From: Arthrobacter sp. SLBN-112
GTDB lineage: Bacteria; Actinomycetota; Actinomycetes; Actinomycetales; Micrococcaceae
DNA: 64,000 nucleotides
Assembly: GCF_030944625.1 (NCBI RefSeq)
Contig: NZ_JAUSXY010000001.1
Coordinates: 3,286,001-3,350,000, forward strand
Reading direction: 5' to 3'
The stretch's first letter is position 1. Each line of letters begins with the position of its first letter. The position numbers and the translations under genes are program-made. Shown piece after piece: positions 7,929-16,489 of this stretch. The notes beneath the pieces are model-generated. The model searched no databases. It was not told the origin of the DNA and saw only the letters and a program-made list of their open reading frames with translations.

Positions 7929-9491
7929 TCATCGATCGGCGGCGATCCTCGTGGTTGCGGCCAGGGATGTCTTTGCCTTGCGGATGTTGTGGTGTTCGCC
8001 GGCGCCGCCGCCGATTTGGGTGTAGACGGTCGGTCTTGTCTTCCGCCACCTCAACCCCGTCAGGATCCCGGCGATCAGGATCGCGACGAGGAGGAGCTGT
8101 TCGCCGCTGGCTATCCACTGCGGCGCCCCGATCGACATTGAGAAGTGAATGGACGTCAGTGCGACGAGTAGGACGAGCCCGGCCAGGGCCAGGGATGGAG
8201 CAATGAGTGTGTTCCACATGCGTTCGGAATGGCGGATGATTCGGAAGTAACGCAGGGCCGAGATGGTCGTAAGAGTGAACAGGATCAGGAGAGCGAAGGT
8301 GCCGAGAGCGAACATCGACGAGTACATAGCGATAGCGTCAAGTCCAGTAAATAAAAAGGGCATAGTGACGAGGACTGCGGCCGCCGTCGCGGTCAGCGAT
8401 GCAAACGCGGGTGAACCGTGTTTACTGTGGGCTCTTCCAAGGGCAGACGGCAGGATTCGATCCTTTCCCAGTGAATAGAGGTAGCGGGAGAGCGAATTGT
8501 GCGTCGAGAGGGCCCCGGCGAAAACGCTGGTTACCACTAGAACAACCATGGCTTCGGTGAATGTGGCGCCCATGTAGTACTTGAATCCGCCATTGAAAAG
8601 GATCGTGGGGTTGGCGGCCCCCGCCGCTGCGACCTGATCCGGTCCCCAGAAAGTGACCAGGGCCCAGGACGTCAGGATGTAGAAGGCGCCAAGGCCGATA
8701 ATCGCGAGGTATGTTGCCCGGGGTATCGTCTTTTCGGGCTGTTTCACCTCGTCTCGATAAATAGCTGAAGACTCGAAACCCAGGAAGCAAGTAATCGCGA
8801 ACAATGTGGCAACTCCCAGTTCACCAGAAAAGACATGGGAGGGCTCAAAGGATTCGAACTGGTAACCCTTGGGCCCTCCTGACAGTAGGACCGGCATGTT
8901 GAAGAGCATGACCAAGGCGACTTCCATGACCATGAAAATGGCGAGGACCTTGCCGGATAGCTCCACATTGAAGTGTCCCAGGACAGTAATGATCATGCAG
9001 GCGATAGCACCCCAGACCCACCAGGGAATTTCGGGCCCTTGAAAGGCATCGAGAACGTTCCCGACGGAAACCCCGAAGAACGCGTAGCTGCCCACCATGT
9101 AAACGAGGTAAGTGACAGCGGCGAGAAACCCGGAGCCCAGTCCGATGGTTCGCGACAAACCTGCGGTGATGTACGTATAAAACGCACCAGGCTTAGGCAG
9201 GTTTCTTGTCATAGTTGTAAATCCGACAGCAAACAGCAGGAATATCAGTCCAACGAAGGCGTAGATCGCAGGGGTACCAATCCCGTTGCCCTGGGTGATG
9301 CCTAGGGGCAGCACTCCAGTCACGTTGCCGATAGGCGCAGACATGGCCAAAACAGTTAAGGCAAGCTGCAGGGTGCCCATGGTTCCCCGCAACCGTCCGG
9401 ATTCCGCGACCTGGTTAATGTACCTGCCCGTTCTCTCCCGGCCCAGCGTGTCCGTCCTTGGCGGTTGGAGATCCCTGCTCTCGATGCTCAT
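7929..9491 (-). CDS. APC-family amino acid or amine permease
   Basis: A 520-residue protein with about twelve transmembrane helices. The APC signature is plain: GTLQLALTVLAMSAPIGNVTG in helix 1, NLPKPGAFYTYITAGLSRTIG near helix 3, then CFLGFESSAIYRDEVKQPEKTIPRA in the middle, and SLGKDRILPSALGRAHSKHGSPAFA after helix 8. These match amino acid, polyamine and amine antiporters or symporters of the family. The substrate cannot be inferred. It is upstream of the ThuA-like gene on the same strand. Confidence 0.88.
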   Translation of the reverse strand: MSIESRDLQPPRTDTLGRERTGRYINQVAESGRLRGTMGTLQLALTVLAMSAPIGNVTGVLPLGITQGNGIGTPAIYAFVGLIFLLFAVGFTTMTRNLPKPGAFYTYITAGLSRTIGLGSGFLAAVTYLVYMVGSYAFFGVSVGNVLDAFQGPEIPWWVWGAIACMIITVLGHFNVELSGKVLAIFMVMEVALVMLFNMPVLLSGGPKGYQFESFEPSHVFSGELGVATLFAITCFLGFESSAIYRDEVKQPEKTIPRATYLAIIGLGAFYILTSWALVTFWGPDQVAAAGAANPTILFNGGFKYYMGATFTEAMVVLVVTSVFAGALSTHNSLSRYLYSLGKDRILPSALGRAHSKHGSPAFASLTATAAAVLVTMPFLFTGLDAIAMYSSMFALGTFALLILFTLTTISALRYFRIIRHSERMWNTLIAPSLALAGLVLLVALTSIHFSMSIGAPQWIASGEQLLLVAILIAGILTGLRWRKTRPTVYTQIGGGAGEHHNIRKAKTSLAATTRIAADR

Positions 9492-10187
9492 GGCGTCCTC
9501 TCAAATCAGTCAGTCGCAATGCACCCAACTTAGGGGCGCAGCAGCCGGTGACTCGCATCACTATAAGAAAGACTACAGACATTCTTCCTCTTATCAAACT
9601 TTCGCTTATGCGCGGTGCCTGATGGTGAACTTCAACTGAGTCAGCCTCGGTGCGCTCCATACTCAGATAGTTTCGGGGGTTCAACGGCCCAAGCAATACG
9701 ATGCGGTCCGGTAGCAACCCTCCGCCGCAGAAAGATCCACTTTCTCCTCGTCGACTTGGCCGCCCCTGGCAGAACAGGGGCGTTGGGAAGGGCACTGCGG
9801 GCGTCGTTGTTCACGTGCAATAGGAACAGTGCAAGCGGTTCAGAATTGTTCAATGTCTCTCCGACGTCGAGCCGCTGCGCGCAGTCTTAGCCGCAGCGGC
9901 ACTTCCAGGGTGTGCCGCCCAAGCCTTGAGGGCGTCCGATCGGCGCTCCGACAAGGAGCAAAGGAGTGAACGGGGCCGCTTGTGACCCGGGCCTTAGCAG
10001 CATAGATACTTTTAGCGTACGATCGTACACATAGGCTTCTGCCTTTGACGCCCGTAGCACGGGCCCCGTCTTCTACTCAGCCAAAAACCCCGCCCAGAAG
10101 GTTTCCCATGCACCATGGCCCCGGCCGATTTGCGAAACGCGTTTGGTCCCGTTCCAAAGCGGTAATGGATCACGCTGTATGCCGCCC
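9492..10187. other. Long intergenic region with no gene recognised
   Basis: No frame in these roughly 700 bp resembles a protein family. It contains the GTAC-type palindrome at 10017 and precedes a DeoR remnant, so it is probably promoter and decayed sequence. Confidence 0.55.
10017..10028. promoter_or_regulatory. GTACGATCGTAC palindrome, candidate TetR operator
   Basis: A perfect 12-bp palindrome identical to the one at 28518 in front of the TetR gene at 28629. It is in the gap between the divergent APC permease and MFS genes, suggesting that they share control with the GMC operon. Confidence 0.5.
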
Positions 10188-10403
10188 TCAGCCAATATGC
10201 ACAGTTACGCCATCAGAGAGCAGGTCATCTCTCAGCTGCGCACTGACGTTGTCGTCTGAGACGGGCTCGCCGATCTCACTCAAGCTGCCGACGCACGCGA
10301 TTCCAGAGCGGTCGAACTTGCTGCTGTGCAAGACCACGATCTTTCGTAGGGCCGAGGTGAGCATCCCGCTGTCCAACGCGCTGCGTCCTAAGTCGGCACC
10401 CAC
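10188..10403 (-). pseudogene. Remnant of a DeoR-family repressor (C-terminal piece)
   Basis: A 71-residue fragment ending in a stop at 10188. The segment ALRKIVVLHSSKFDRSGIACV followed by LSEIGEPVSDDNVSAQLRDDL matches the end of the DeoR effector domain (typically VVLADSSKFG and then a TD--S-L pattern). No helix-turn-helix or upstream effector-domain half is present; the MFS gene begins just to the right on the other strand. It is most likely what remains of the regulator of this transporter or of a lost sugar operon. Confidence 0.65.
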
Positions 10404-10451
10404 TTTTGCTTTCGTGTGAAACCCTCAGCAGCTATCTGGAAGGACAACCCC

Positions 10452-11702
10452 ATGCCTTACGACAAAGACTTAACCCAGCCGCCGCTTAAGCGCGCCAGGA
10501 TGGGTGCGTTCGGCGTATTTACGATCGTTGGTTCTCTCACGGCCGTCTGGCTGGTGAACATTCCGGATATCCAGGAGCGTACCGGGACCTCACATGCCGT
10601 TTTGGGTGGGCTAATCCTGCTCCTGGGACTGGGGGCGCTGGTGTCCATGCAGTTTGCGGGGTTGCTCATTAGAAAGTTCGGTAGCCGTAACTCCGTGCTC
10701 CTGGGACTCGTCTTACTCGTTTTGACCGTCAACCTTCCTGGTCTTGCCACCGATGCATTCTCATTGGGCGTAGCCTTGTTCGTTTTTGGCCTGGGCCATG
10801 GGATTACTGACGTGGCAATGAACCATCATGCGGTAGTCGTGGAGCGCAGTTACGGCAGACCCATTATGTCGGCGTTCCATGCTTTCTACTCCCTGGGTGG
10901 AGCATTGGGCGCTGTGGCTGCAGCCGGAGCACAAACACTTGAGGTCGGTCTCCAGGAAATCCTTCTGTCCGCGGGCATTCTCGGTGCTGTGGGCGCTGCA
11001 ATCTCTGTCCCGGCACTCCTTGGGGTCCGTAATGAAGTCAAACTTGACACGGCAGGTCACGGCAGCGAAGACACCTCCGGAACGGCGCCAGCTCCGAAGA
11101 AAGCCCGCAGGGGTCAGGTAGCCACGCTCGCGGTTTTGGCTTTCCTCATTCTGCTGTCGGAAGGGGCTGCAAATGACTGGAGCGCACTCCAGACAGTGGA
11201 GCACCTTAAACAGCCTGAATCGGCGGCCGCACTGGCCTATGGCGCTTTCGCTTCAGCCATGACCATCGGCCGGTTATTGGCGGACAAAGTTTCACACGCA
11301 GCCGGTCCAGTTCATGTGGTCCGCTACGGGTCCTTGATGGCCGCGGCCGGGATGCTGGCAGTTGTTTTGTCCTCGTCCTACCCCCTGTCGATTCTAGGAT
11401 GGGTGCTGTTTGGGCTGGGTTTGTCAGGCATCATTCCGCAGATCTACACAGCAGCCGGGGTAGCTGGACATTCGGATGCAGGCAAGACGCTGTCCAGGGT
11501 GGTGAGTTCCGGCTACGTGGGTTTGCTGGCAGGCCCTGCCTTGATCGGGTGGCTGGGCAGTCTCATGGGACTTACGGCAGCCTTTGTAGTGCCGCTGCTC
11601 TTCTGCGCAGTGGGGTTGGTTCTTGCCAAGGCCGTCGCCGCTGAAGCCGAAACAACTGACCAAAAGCCCGTTCCCGCCCTGCTTTCGGACGGGGACCGGT
11701 AG
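10452..11702 (+). CDS. MFS transporter, YbjJ/fucose-permease-like
   Basis: A 416-residue MFS protein. The start at 10452 is preceded by GGAAGGA; an earlier in-frame ATG at 10416 has no clear ribosome site. The N-terminus KRARMGAFGVFTIVGSLTAVW followed by NIPDIQERTG resembles the YbjJ-type branch. FGLGHGITDVAMNHHAVVVE in helix 4 is another hallmark of that group. A basic loop (KKARRGQ) separates the two six-helix halves. It faces a Gfo/Idh/MocA oxidoreductase convergently. The substrate is unknown; relatives include sugar and catabolite exporters and importers. Confidence 0.85.
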   Translation: MPYDKDLTQPPLKRARMGAFGVFTIVGSLTAVWLVNIPDIQERTGTSHAVLGGLILLLGLGALVSMQFAGLLIRKFGSRNSVLLGLVLLVLTVNLPGLATDAFSLGVALFVFGLGHGITDVAMNHHAVVVERSYGRPIMSAFHAFYSLGGALGAVAAAGAQTLEVGLQEILLSAGILGAVGAAISVPALLGVRNEVKLDTAGHGSEDTSGTAPAPKKARRGQVATLAVLAFLILLSEGAANDWSALQTVEHLKQPESAAALAYGAFASAMTIGRLLADKVSHAAGPVHVVRYGSLMAAAGMLAVVLSSSYPLSILGWVLFGLGLSGIIPQIYTAAGVAGHSDAGKTLSRVVSSGYVGLLAGPALIGWLGSLMGLTAAFVVPLLFCAVGLVLAKAVAAEAETTDQKPVPALLSDGDR

Positions 11703-11716
11703 CTGCCGACGGTGCG

Positions 11717-12742
11717 CTACCGTCGTACGTGGTTGACGGGCTGGCGCTTACCGCTGGACGCGGCTTCGAGGATGGAAAGGCAGATGGCCAAATTATTGGC
11801 TGCGTCCACTCCATCAACGATTGGACGTGCTCCCTCCTGGACGGCTTCGTGAAACCGTAAAAGGGTGATGTCGTAGGTGTGCCGCCTGTCTGAGACTGGC
11901 ACCTCACGGGTTCCCGTAGAGTCGCTGAGAACTACGGTGCCCAGGGGCTCCGGTGTCATCACGTCGTGGCCGAGGATGCTGCCCGCCTCACCATTGATGC
12001 GAAGGTACGACGGCGTAAACGGCATTGTGAAGGAATCCTGAAAGTCCACCAGCACTTCGCCCTCATAGTGGATCGACGAGCTGCACGCGTCCTCGATATC
12101 CGATGTACCCCAAGGACCATGCGATACCGCTGACGCGACGACATCAAGGGGCACCTGCCCTTCGAGCAGCGGGTTCACGACGGAGGCGTTATGGCAGGAC
12201 AGGTCCATCACTACTCCGGCGCCGGGGCTGTTGCTCAGCCGCCAACTCCTTAGCCGTTCCGGCAGAAGTGTGGAATGGCGGACGTTGATGCTCAAGGGCT
12301 TGCCGATCGATCCTGCCGTGACCATTTCGCGGATTTTGCGATGGGTCCCTGCCGCCGGCAGGTGGTGGTTGACGGCCAATACCAGGCCGCTGGCTTCCGC
12401 TGCTGCCTGCATCTCCAGGGCATCGCTGAGCACCGTAGCCACGGGCTTTTCGCAGAGAACGTGTTTTCCCGCGGCGAGTGATGACAACGTTTGGAAGTAA
12501 TGCTGGTCGTTGCGACTTGAGATGTACACCGCGTCGACTGCAGGATCGTCCAGTGCCGTCTGCAGGTCCCAGTGATGGCGAAGGATTCCGTTGCGGATGG
12601 CGTAGGTTTCGGCGTGTGACTTATCAGCACTGATTACGCTGGCGATGCTGTCCCCGACGCGGCGAATGGCTGGGACCATCCGTGTGGCCGCTATGTCGCT
12701 TGCCCCGATCAGGGCCCAGACAAGTGGCTTGACGCGGTTCAT
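11717..12742 (-). CDS. Gfo/Idh/MocA-family NAD(P)-dependent oxidoreductase
   Basis: A 341-residue dehydrogenase. The Rossmann start WALIGASDIAATRMVPAIRR, VDAVYISSRNDQHYFQTLSS, and the signature HVLCEKPVAT with the catalytic-site lysine are all present; VNHHLPAAGTHRKIREMV continues the fold. Such enzymes oxidise or reduce sugars, inositols and keto sugars. The ATG overlaps the stop of the small membrane protein upstream (ATGA), so they are translationally coupled. It ends the leftward dehydrogenase region that begins with the HisD-like gene, although a hairpin at 12989 separates it from mmsA. Confidence 0.9.
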   Translation of the reverse strand: MNRVKPLVWALIGASDIAATRMVPAIRRVGDSIASVISADKSHAETYAIRNGILRHHWDLQTALDDPAVDAVYISSRNDQHYFQTLSSLAAGKHVLCEKPVATVLSDALEMQAAAEASGLVLAVNHHLPAAGTHRKIREMVTAGSIGKPLSINVRHSTLLPERLRSWRLSNSPGAGVVMDLSCHNASVVNPLLEGQVPLDVVASAVSHGPWGTSDIEDACSSSIHYEGEVLVDFQDSFTMPFTPSYLRINGEAGSILGHDVMTPEPLGTVVLSDSTGTREVPVSDRRHTYDITLLRFHEAVQEGARPIVDGVDAANNLAICLSILEAASSGKRQPVNHVRR

Positions 12743-12942
12743 TTCTTCCCAGCCCGTCCTTTCTTGCCGGAATCAGGCGTCGGCCGCTCAAGGTGTGTCA
12801 TCGACACCGCTGTCAATCCCCCGGCACCGACCATGAGCATCAGTAGTCCGGCTGCCAAGGCAAGCGTTGCAGACGCCGTAACGCAAAGGACCAATCCGGC
12901 CGTTGCGGATGCCAGCATCAGTCCCGTGAAAAGTCTGACCAT
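12739..12942 (-). CDS. Small two-helix membrane protein, function unknown
   Basis: A 67-residue protein from the ATG at 12942, which has GGAGAG 4 bases upstream; longer starts at 12951 and 12981 are less well supported. It is almost entirely two hydrophobic helices (about residues 3-22 and 25-45) with a basic tail ending GKKGRAGKK. It overlaps the oxidoreductase start by 4 bp. I do not recognise the family. Confidence 0.6.
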   Translation of the reverse strand: MVRLFTGLMLASATAGLVLCVTASATLALAAGLLMLMVGAGGLTAVSMTHLERPTPDSGKKGRAGKK

Positions 12943-12988
12943 GGGGCTCTCCATTCTTGGTGAAGCTAAAAAGGGATACATGAAACGG

Positions 12989-13024
12989 CTTCAGGGTGGT
13001 CCGCCATGGCGGACCACCCTGAAG
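12989..13024 (-). terminator. Strong hairpin downstream of the mmsA-type gene
   Basis: A perfect 17-bp stem, CTTCAGGGTGGTCCGCC with its complement, around a 2-base loop. It lies just after the aldehyde dehydrogenase stop. There is no clear T-run, so it may terminate or may stabilise the upstream message. Confidence 0.6.
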
Positions 13025-13042
13025 ATCGGACCTGAAGTGGCG

Positions 13043-14551
13043 TCAGTTGGAGGGGAAGTTGTAGGAGGCGCCGGAGGCGTGGTGGGTTTCGGGCCAGCGG
13101 GAGGTGACGACTTTGCCGCGGGTGTAGAAGGAGACGCCTTCGGGGCCGTAGATGTGCTTGTCGCCGAAGAGTGAGGCTTTCCAGCCGCCGAAGGAGTGGT
13201 AGGCCACGGGGACGGGCAGGGGCACGTTGATGCCGATCATGCCGACGGTGACACCGCGCTGGAACGTGCGGGCGGCGGCGCCGGAGGAGGTGAAGATGGC
13301 GGTGCCGTTGCCGTAGGGGTTGGCGTTGATGAGCTTGATGCCCTCTTCCAGGGTGTCGACGCGGACCACGACGAGGACGGGTCCGAAGATTTCCTCCTGG
13401 TAGGCGGTCATTTCGGTCTTGACGTGGTCCAGGACGGTGGGACCCACCCAGAAGCCGTTTTCGTGGCCGGGGACCACGAGGTCGCGGCCGTCCACCACCA
13501 TGGCGGCGCCGGCGGTTTCGGCTTCGGTGACGATCCGGACGATGCGTTCCTTGGAGGCGGGGGTGATGACCGGGCCCATTTCGGCGCCGGGGGCGGTGCC
13601 GTTGTTGACCTTCACGGCCAGGGCGCGCTCTTCGACTTTCTTGACCAGCAGGTCGGCGGCGTCCCCGACGGCTACGGCGACGGAGATGGCCATGCAGCGT
13701 TCCCCGGCGGAGCCGAAGGCGGCGGCGGCGAGGTGGTCGGCGGCGTTGTCCAGGTCGGCGTCGGGCAGGATGATGGCGTGGTTCTTGGCCCCGCCCAGGG
13801 CCTGGACGCGTTTGCCGTGCTTGGTGGCGGTCTCGTGGACGTACTGTGCGATCGGGGTGGAGCCGACGAAGGAGATGCCGTCCACGTCCGGGTGGGTCAG
13901 CAGCCCGTCGACGGTTTCCTTGTCCCCGTGCAGTACCTGGAACACGCCGTCCGGCAGGCCGGCTTCCTTCCAGAGCTTGGCGAGCAGCAGCGAGGCGGAG
14001 GGGTCGCGCTCGGAGGGCTTGAGGATGAACGCGTTGCCGGTGGCAATCGCCATCGGCGCCATCCACAGCGGCACCATGACGGGGAAGTTGAACGGGGTGA
14101 TCCCGGCGACGACGCCGAGCGGCTCACGGAAGGAGAAGACGTCGATGCCGGTGGAGACCTGGTCCGAGTAGTCACCCTTGAGCAGGGTGGGGATGCCGCA
14201 GGCGTACTCGACGACTTCCAGGCCGCGGCCGATTTCGCCCTTGGCGTCGGAGAGGACCTTGCCGTGCTCGGCGGTAACCAGTTCCGCGAGTTCGTCAACG
14301 TGCGCGGCGACCAGTTCACGGAACTTGAACAGCACGGCGGTGCGCTTGGCCAGGGAGGTGTCACCCCAGGTGTCGGCGGCCTTGCGGGCCGCGGCGACGG
14401 CGGTATCCAGGTCGGCACGGTTGGCCAGCCGCAGCTCACCGGAGACAGCGCCGGTGGCCGGGTTGTACACGTTCGTGGTGCGGTCGCCCTCACCGGCAGT
14501 CCCGGCACCGTTGAGGAAATGGTTGATAGTGGTCAACGTTGTAGTGGTCAT
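13043..14551 (-). CDS. mmsA: CoA-acylating methylmalonate-semialdehyde dehydrogenase
   Basis: A 502-residue aldehyde dehydrogenase of the MmsA/IolA type, which converts malonate or methylmalonate semialdehyde to acetyl- or propionyl-CoA with NAD and CoA. Diagnostic segments are EHGKVLSDAKGEIGRGLEVVE, GITPFNFPVMVPLWMAPMAI, LKPSERDPSAS, LGGAKNHAIILPDADLDNA, and the catalytic cysteine in GSAGERCMAISV. The length is normal. It is downstream of the iron alcohol dehydrogenase, which could supply its aldehyde. Its unusually even GC-rich codon use differs from that of the upstream genes. Confidence 0.93.
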   Translation of the reverse strand: MTTTTLTTINHFLNGAGTAGEGDRTTNVYNPATGAVSGELRLANRADLDTAVAAARKAADTWGDTSLAKRTAVLFKFRELVAAHVDELAELVTAEHGKVLSDAKGEIGRGLEVVEYACGIPTLLKGDYSDQVSTGIDVFSFREPLGVVAGITPFNFPVMVPLWMAPMAIATGNAFILKPSERDPSASLLLAKLWKEAGLPDGVFQVLHGDKETVDGLLTHPDVDGISFVGSTPIAQYVHETATKHGKRVQALGGAKNHAIILPDADLDNAADHLAAAAFGSAGERCMAISVAVAVGDAADLLVKKVEERALAVKVNNGTAPGAEMGPVITPASKERIVRIVTEAETAGAAMVVDGRDLVVPGHENGFWVGPTVLDHVKTEMTAYQEEIFGPVLVVVRVDTLEEGIKLINANPYGNGTAIFTSSGAAARTFQRGVTVGMIGINVPLPVPVAYHSFGGWKASLFGDKHIYGPEGVSFYTRGKVVTSRWPETHHASGASYNFPSN

Positions 14552-14633
14552 GCTTGGTCCTTTGAAATTGGGTTTGTGGTCGGATACCGCGCCACGAAGG
14601 GAAAGGCTGTGTCGGAGCCACTAGGCATGGGGC

Positions 14634-15794
14634 TCAGGCGAAAATGTCTTTGTAGATCCCTTGGATTTGTTCGGCGTCGGGAACCAACGGGTTGTTGCCC
14701 GGCGACCCGGAGGAGAGTGCCTGCTCGGCCATAAGAGGGATCTTTTCTTCCCACGACGCCCGGTCGATGCCGAAGCCTTCGGGGGTCGGCACTTCCAAGT
14801 CGCGGTTTAGTGCATGCAGTTCAGCGACCAGGGCTCCGGCTGCGTACTGGTCTGAGACGCTGGGACTGACAATGCCAAGCGCCCGGGCACAATCCGCGTA
14901 CCTGTTTTCGGCACCTGAGATAGAGAATTCCGTGACGGAAGGGAACAACATGGCGTTGGCCAGTCCGTGGGCAACGTGGAAAAGAGCTCCAATTGGGCGG
15001 CTCATGCCATGAACAAGGGCGACGCTGGAGTTCGAGAACGCGATTCCTGCCTGTGTTGAGGCCAGCATCATGGCTTCGCGGGCGTCGGCGTTGGACCCGT
15101 CGGTATAAACACGACGGAGGTTTGTGCCGATGGTACGGATTGCTGAGAGGGCAAACCCGTCGGAGAAGGGGTTGGCCTTTCGGCTGACGTAGGCCTCGAT
15201 CGCATGGGTGAGCGCGTCAATTCCCGTATCTGCGGTTAGACGTGCGGGCATGGTCAGCGTGAGTTCGTAATCAATAACTGCTGCTACGGGCAGGAATGAG
15301 ATCCCCGCACACAGCATCTTTTCATGTGTCTCAGAGTCGCTGATTATGGAGAACTGAGTAGCTTCGGATCCGCTTCCGGCGGTTGTTGGTATCGCAACTA
15401 CTGGGACCGCCGGGCCGTTGTTGTTCCGGGGTGCCTTGAAGTCGCGCATTTGCCCGCCCTGTCGGCTAAGAATGCCGAGAGCCTTTGCGGTATCGATGGC
15501 GCTTCCTCCCCCGAGGCCGATAATGAGGTCAGCATCGTGGCGGCGGGCTGCTTCGATGCCTTCTTTCAAGGAGTCCGTGGTTGGGTCAGGAACCACGCCA
15601 GAGAAGACGGCGGCGGTGTGGCCATCGTGCTCGATGGCTTTAATAATCCTGTCGACATGGCCGGTCGTCAGCATGAAGGCATCAGTGACGATAAGCGGCC
15701 GGGCCGCTCCGAGCTCGTCGACCAAAGCACCGACTTCGTTGATTGCTCCACCTCCAACCTTCATGATCCTGGGGAGAGCGACGTTAGCGATCAT
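14634..15794 (-). CDS. Iron-containing alcohol dehydrogenase
   Basis: A 386-residue group III alcohol dehydrogenase. The ATG at 15794 has AGAGG upstream and overlaps the preceding small gene by 4 bp. Visible motifs are LIIGLGGGSAIDTAKALGIL (NAD binding), IPTTAGSGSEATQFSII, and the metal-ligand region TGIDALTHAIEAY followed by VHGMSRPIGALFHVAHG. Such enzymes interconvert diols or hydroxyacids and aldehydes. It lies between the small RTG-VDD protein and mmsA, suggesting an alcohol-to-semialdehyde-to-acyl-CoA sequence. Confidence 0.92.
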   Translation of the reverse strand: MIANVALPRIMKVGGGAINEVGALVDELGAARPLIVTDAFMLTTGHVDRIIKAIEHDGHTAAVFSGVVPDPTTDSLKEGIEAARRHDADLIIGLGGGSAIDTAKALGILSRQGGQMRDFKAPRNNNGPAVPVVAIPTTAGSGSEATQFSIISDSETHEKMLCAGISFLPVAAVIDYELTLTMPARLTADTGIDALTHAIEAYVSRKANPFSDGFALSAIRTIGTNLRRVYTDGSNADAREAMMLASTQAGIAFSNSSVALVHGMSRPIGALFHVAHGLANAMLFPSVTEFSISGAENRYADCARALGIVSPSVSDQYAAGALVAELHALNRDLEVPTPEGFGIDRASWEEKIPLMAEQALSSGSPGNNPLVPDAEQIQGIYKDIFA

Positions 15795-16108
15795 TGGGCA
15801 CCTCTGTATGTTGGCGGCGCAGCCAGAGGCTGCGGGGTTGCTCCGTGGGTTTTTTCGTATGTGGACCAGATTTCGTATCCGTCTGACTTGTCGATCATGT
15901 GCCGGGTGAGGGCACCATCGGCTGCCAGCCAAAGGATTGAACCGTCTGGTGTCACGTCGTCGACCAGCCCTGTTCGGGCGAGATGGTGGCGATGCCGGGC
16001 TTCAACGAGCGTCCCTTTGGTCAGGAGCCAGTCCTGTTGGAGGACCGGGGATGTCCCCTCGGTGGTACTGAAGTTATTGGAGTCCTTGGGCATGGCTAAT
16101 CGGTCCAT
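15791..16108 (-). CDS. Small RTG-VDD-LW protein, uncharacterised, copy 1
   Basis: A 105-residue soluble protein of unknown function. The central part reads GTLVEARHRHHLARTGLVDD and then GSILWLAADG, ending DGYEIW. The same pattern occurs in the unrelated operon at 38060 (LIRTGIVDD, ALWIAGD, HGIEVW), so this is a real family. Its predicted short beta strands resemble a small barrel, which is inference. It overlaps the start of the iron alcohol dehydrogenase by 4 bp (ATGA), implying coupled translation. An alternative start at 16093 is possible. Confidence 0.7.
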   Translation of the reverse strand: MDRLAMPKDSNNFSTTEGTSPVLQQDWLLTKGTLVEARHRHHLARTGLVDDVTPDGSILWLAADGALTRHMIDKSDGYEIWSTYEKTHGATPQPLAAPPTYRGAQ

Positions 16109-16176
16109 TGGTGTGGGTCGGTCCGTAATGGCTGTCGGTGCGGCTGCGAAGGCTGAGCGTTCGCGGCTTTATGCGT

Positions 16177-16392
16177 TTACTCACGCTGTGGGGGGATGCG
16201 GTCCAGCGGGTGACTCCCGGCATAGAGGGTGCTGAAGAGGCTGCCGCTGGGAAGCATGGTCTGTTGTCCGGCGGAGGCTTCCTTTGCCCGGTAGTCTTCG
16301 GCAATGATGCTGGAAAGGAGTTGCCGGACTCTTTCGAGCCATCGGCTGGTCCGTCCTCTTCTGTATCGGCGATGCTTGGAAGTGGTACTCAT
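16177..16392 (-). CDS. Small basic protein, function unknown
   Basis: A 71-residue predicted protein starting at 16392 with GAGGAG 7 bases upstream. The N-terminus is strongly basic (TSKHRRYRRGRTSRWLERVR), followed by a short amphipathic helix and a neutral tail ending LDRIPPQRE. It lies 97 bp after the HisD-like gene and before the RTG-VDD protein in the same direction. I recognise no family; a good ribosome site is the main support. Confidence 0.5.
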   Translation of the reverse strand: MSTTSKHRRYRRGRTSRWLERVRQLLSSIIAEDYRAKEASAGQQTMLPSGSLFSTLYAGSHPLDRIPPQRE

Positions 16393-16489
16393 GTCATGCT
16401 CCTCATATCAGGCCGGGCAGCGCTGCCCTGCTAGGGAACCTCCGGTGGAGCGGCCCCCACTAGGGCGCTCCACCGAAGCCGATTAGGAC

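Noticed and set aside
13196-14734. Long plus-strand open frame opposite mmsA
   Set aside because: Antisense of a clear MmsA-type gene, with repetitive G/V/D composition and no ribosome site.
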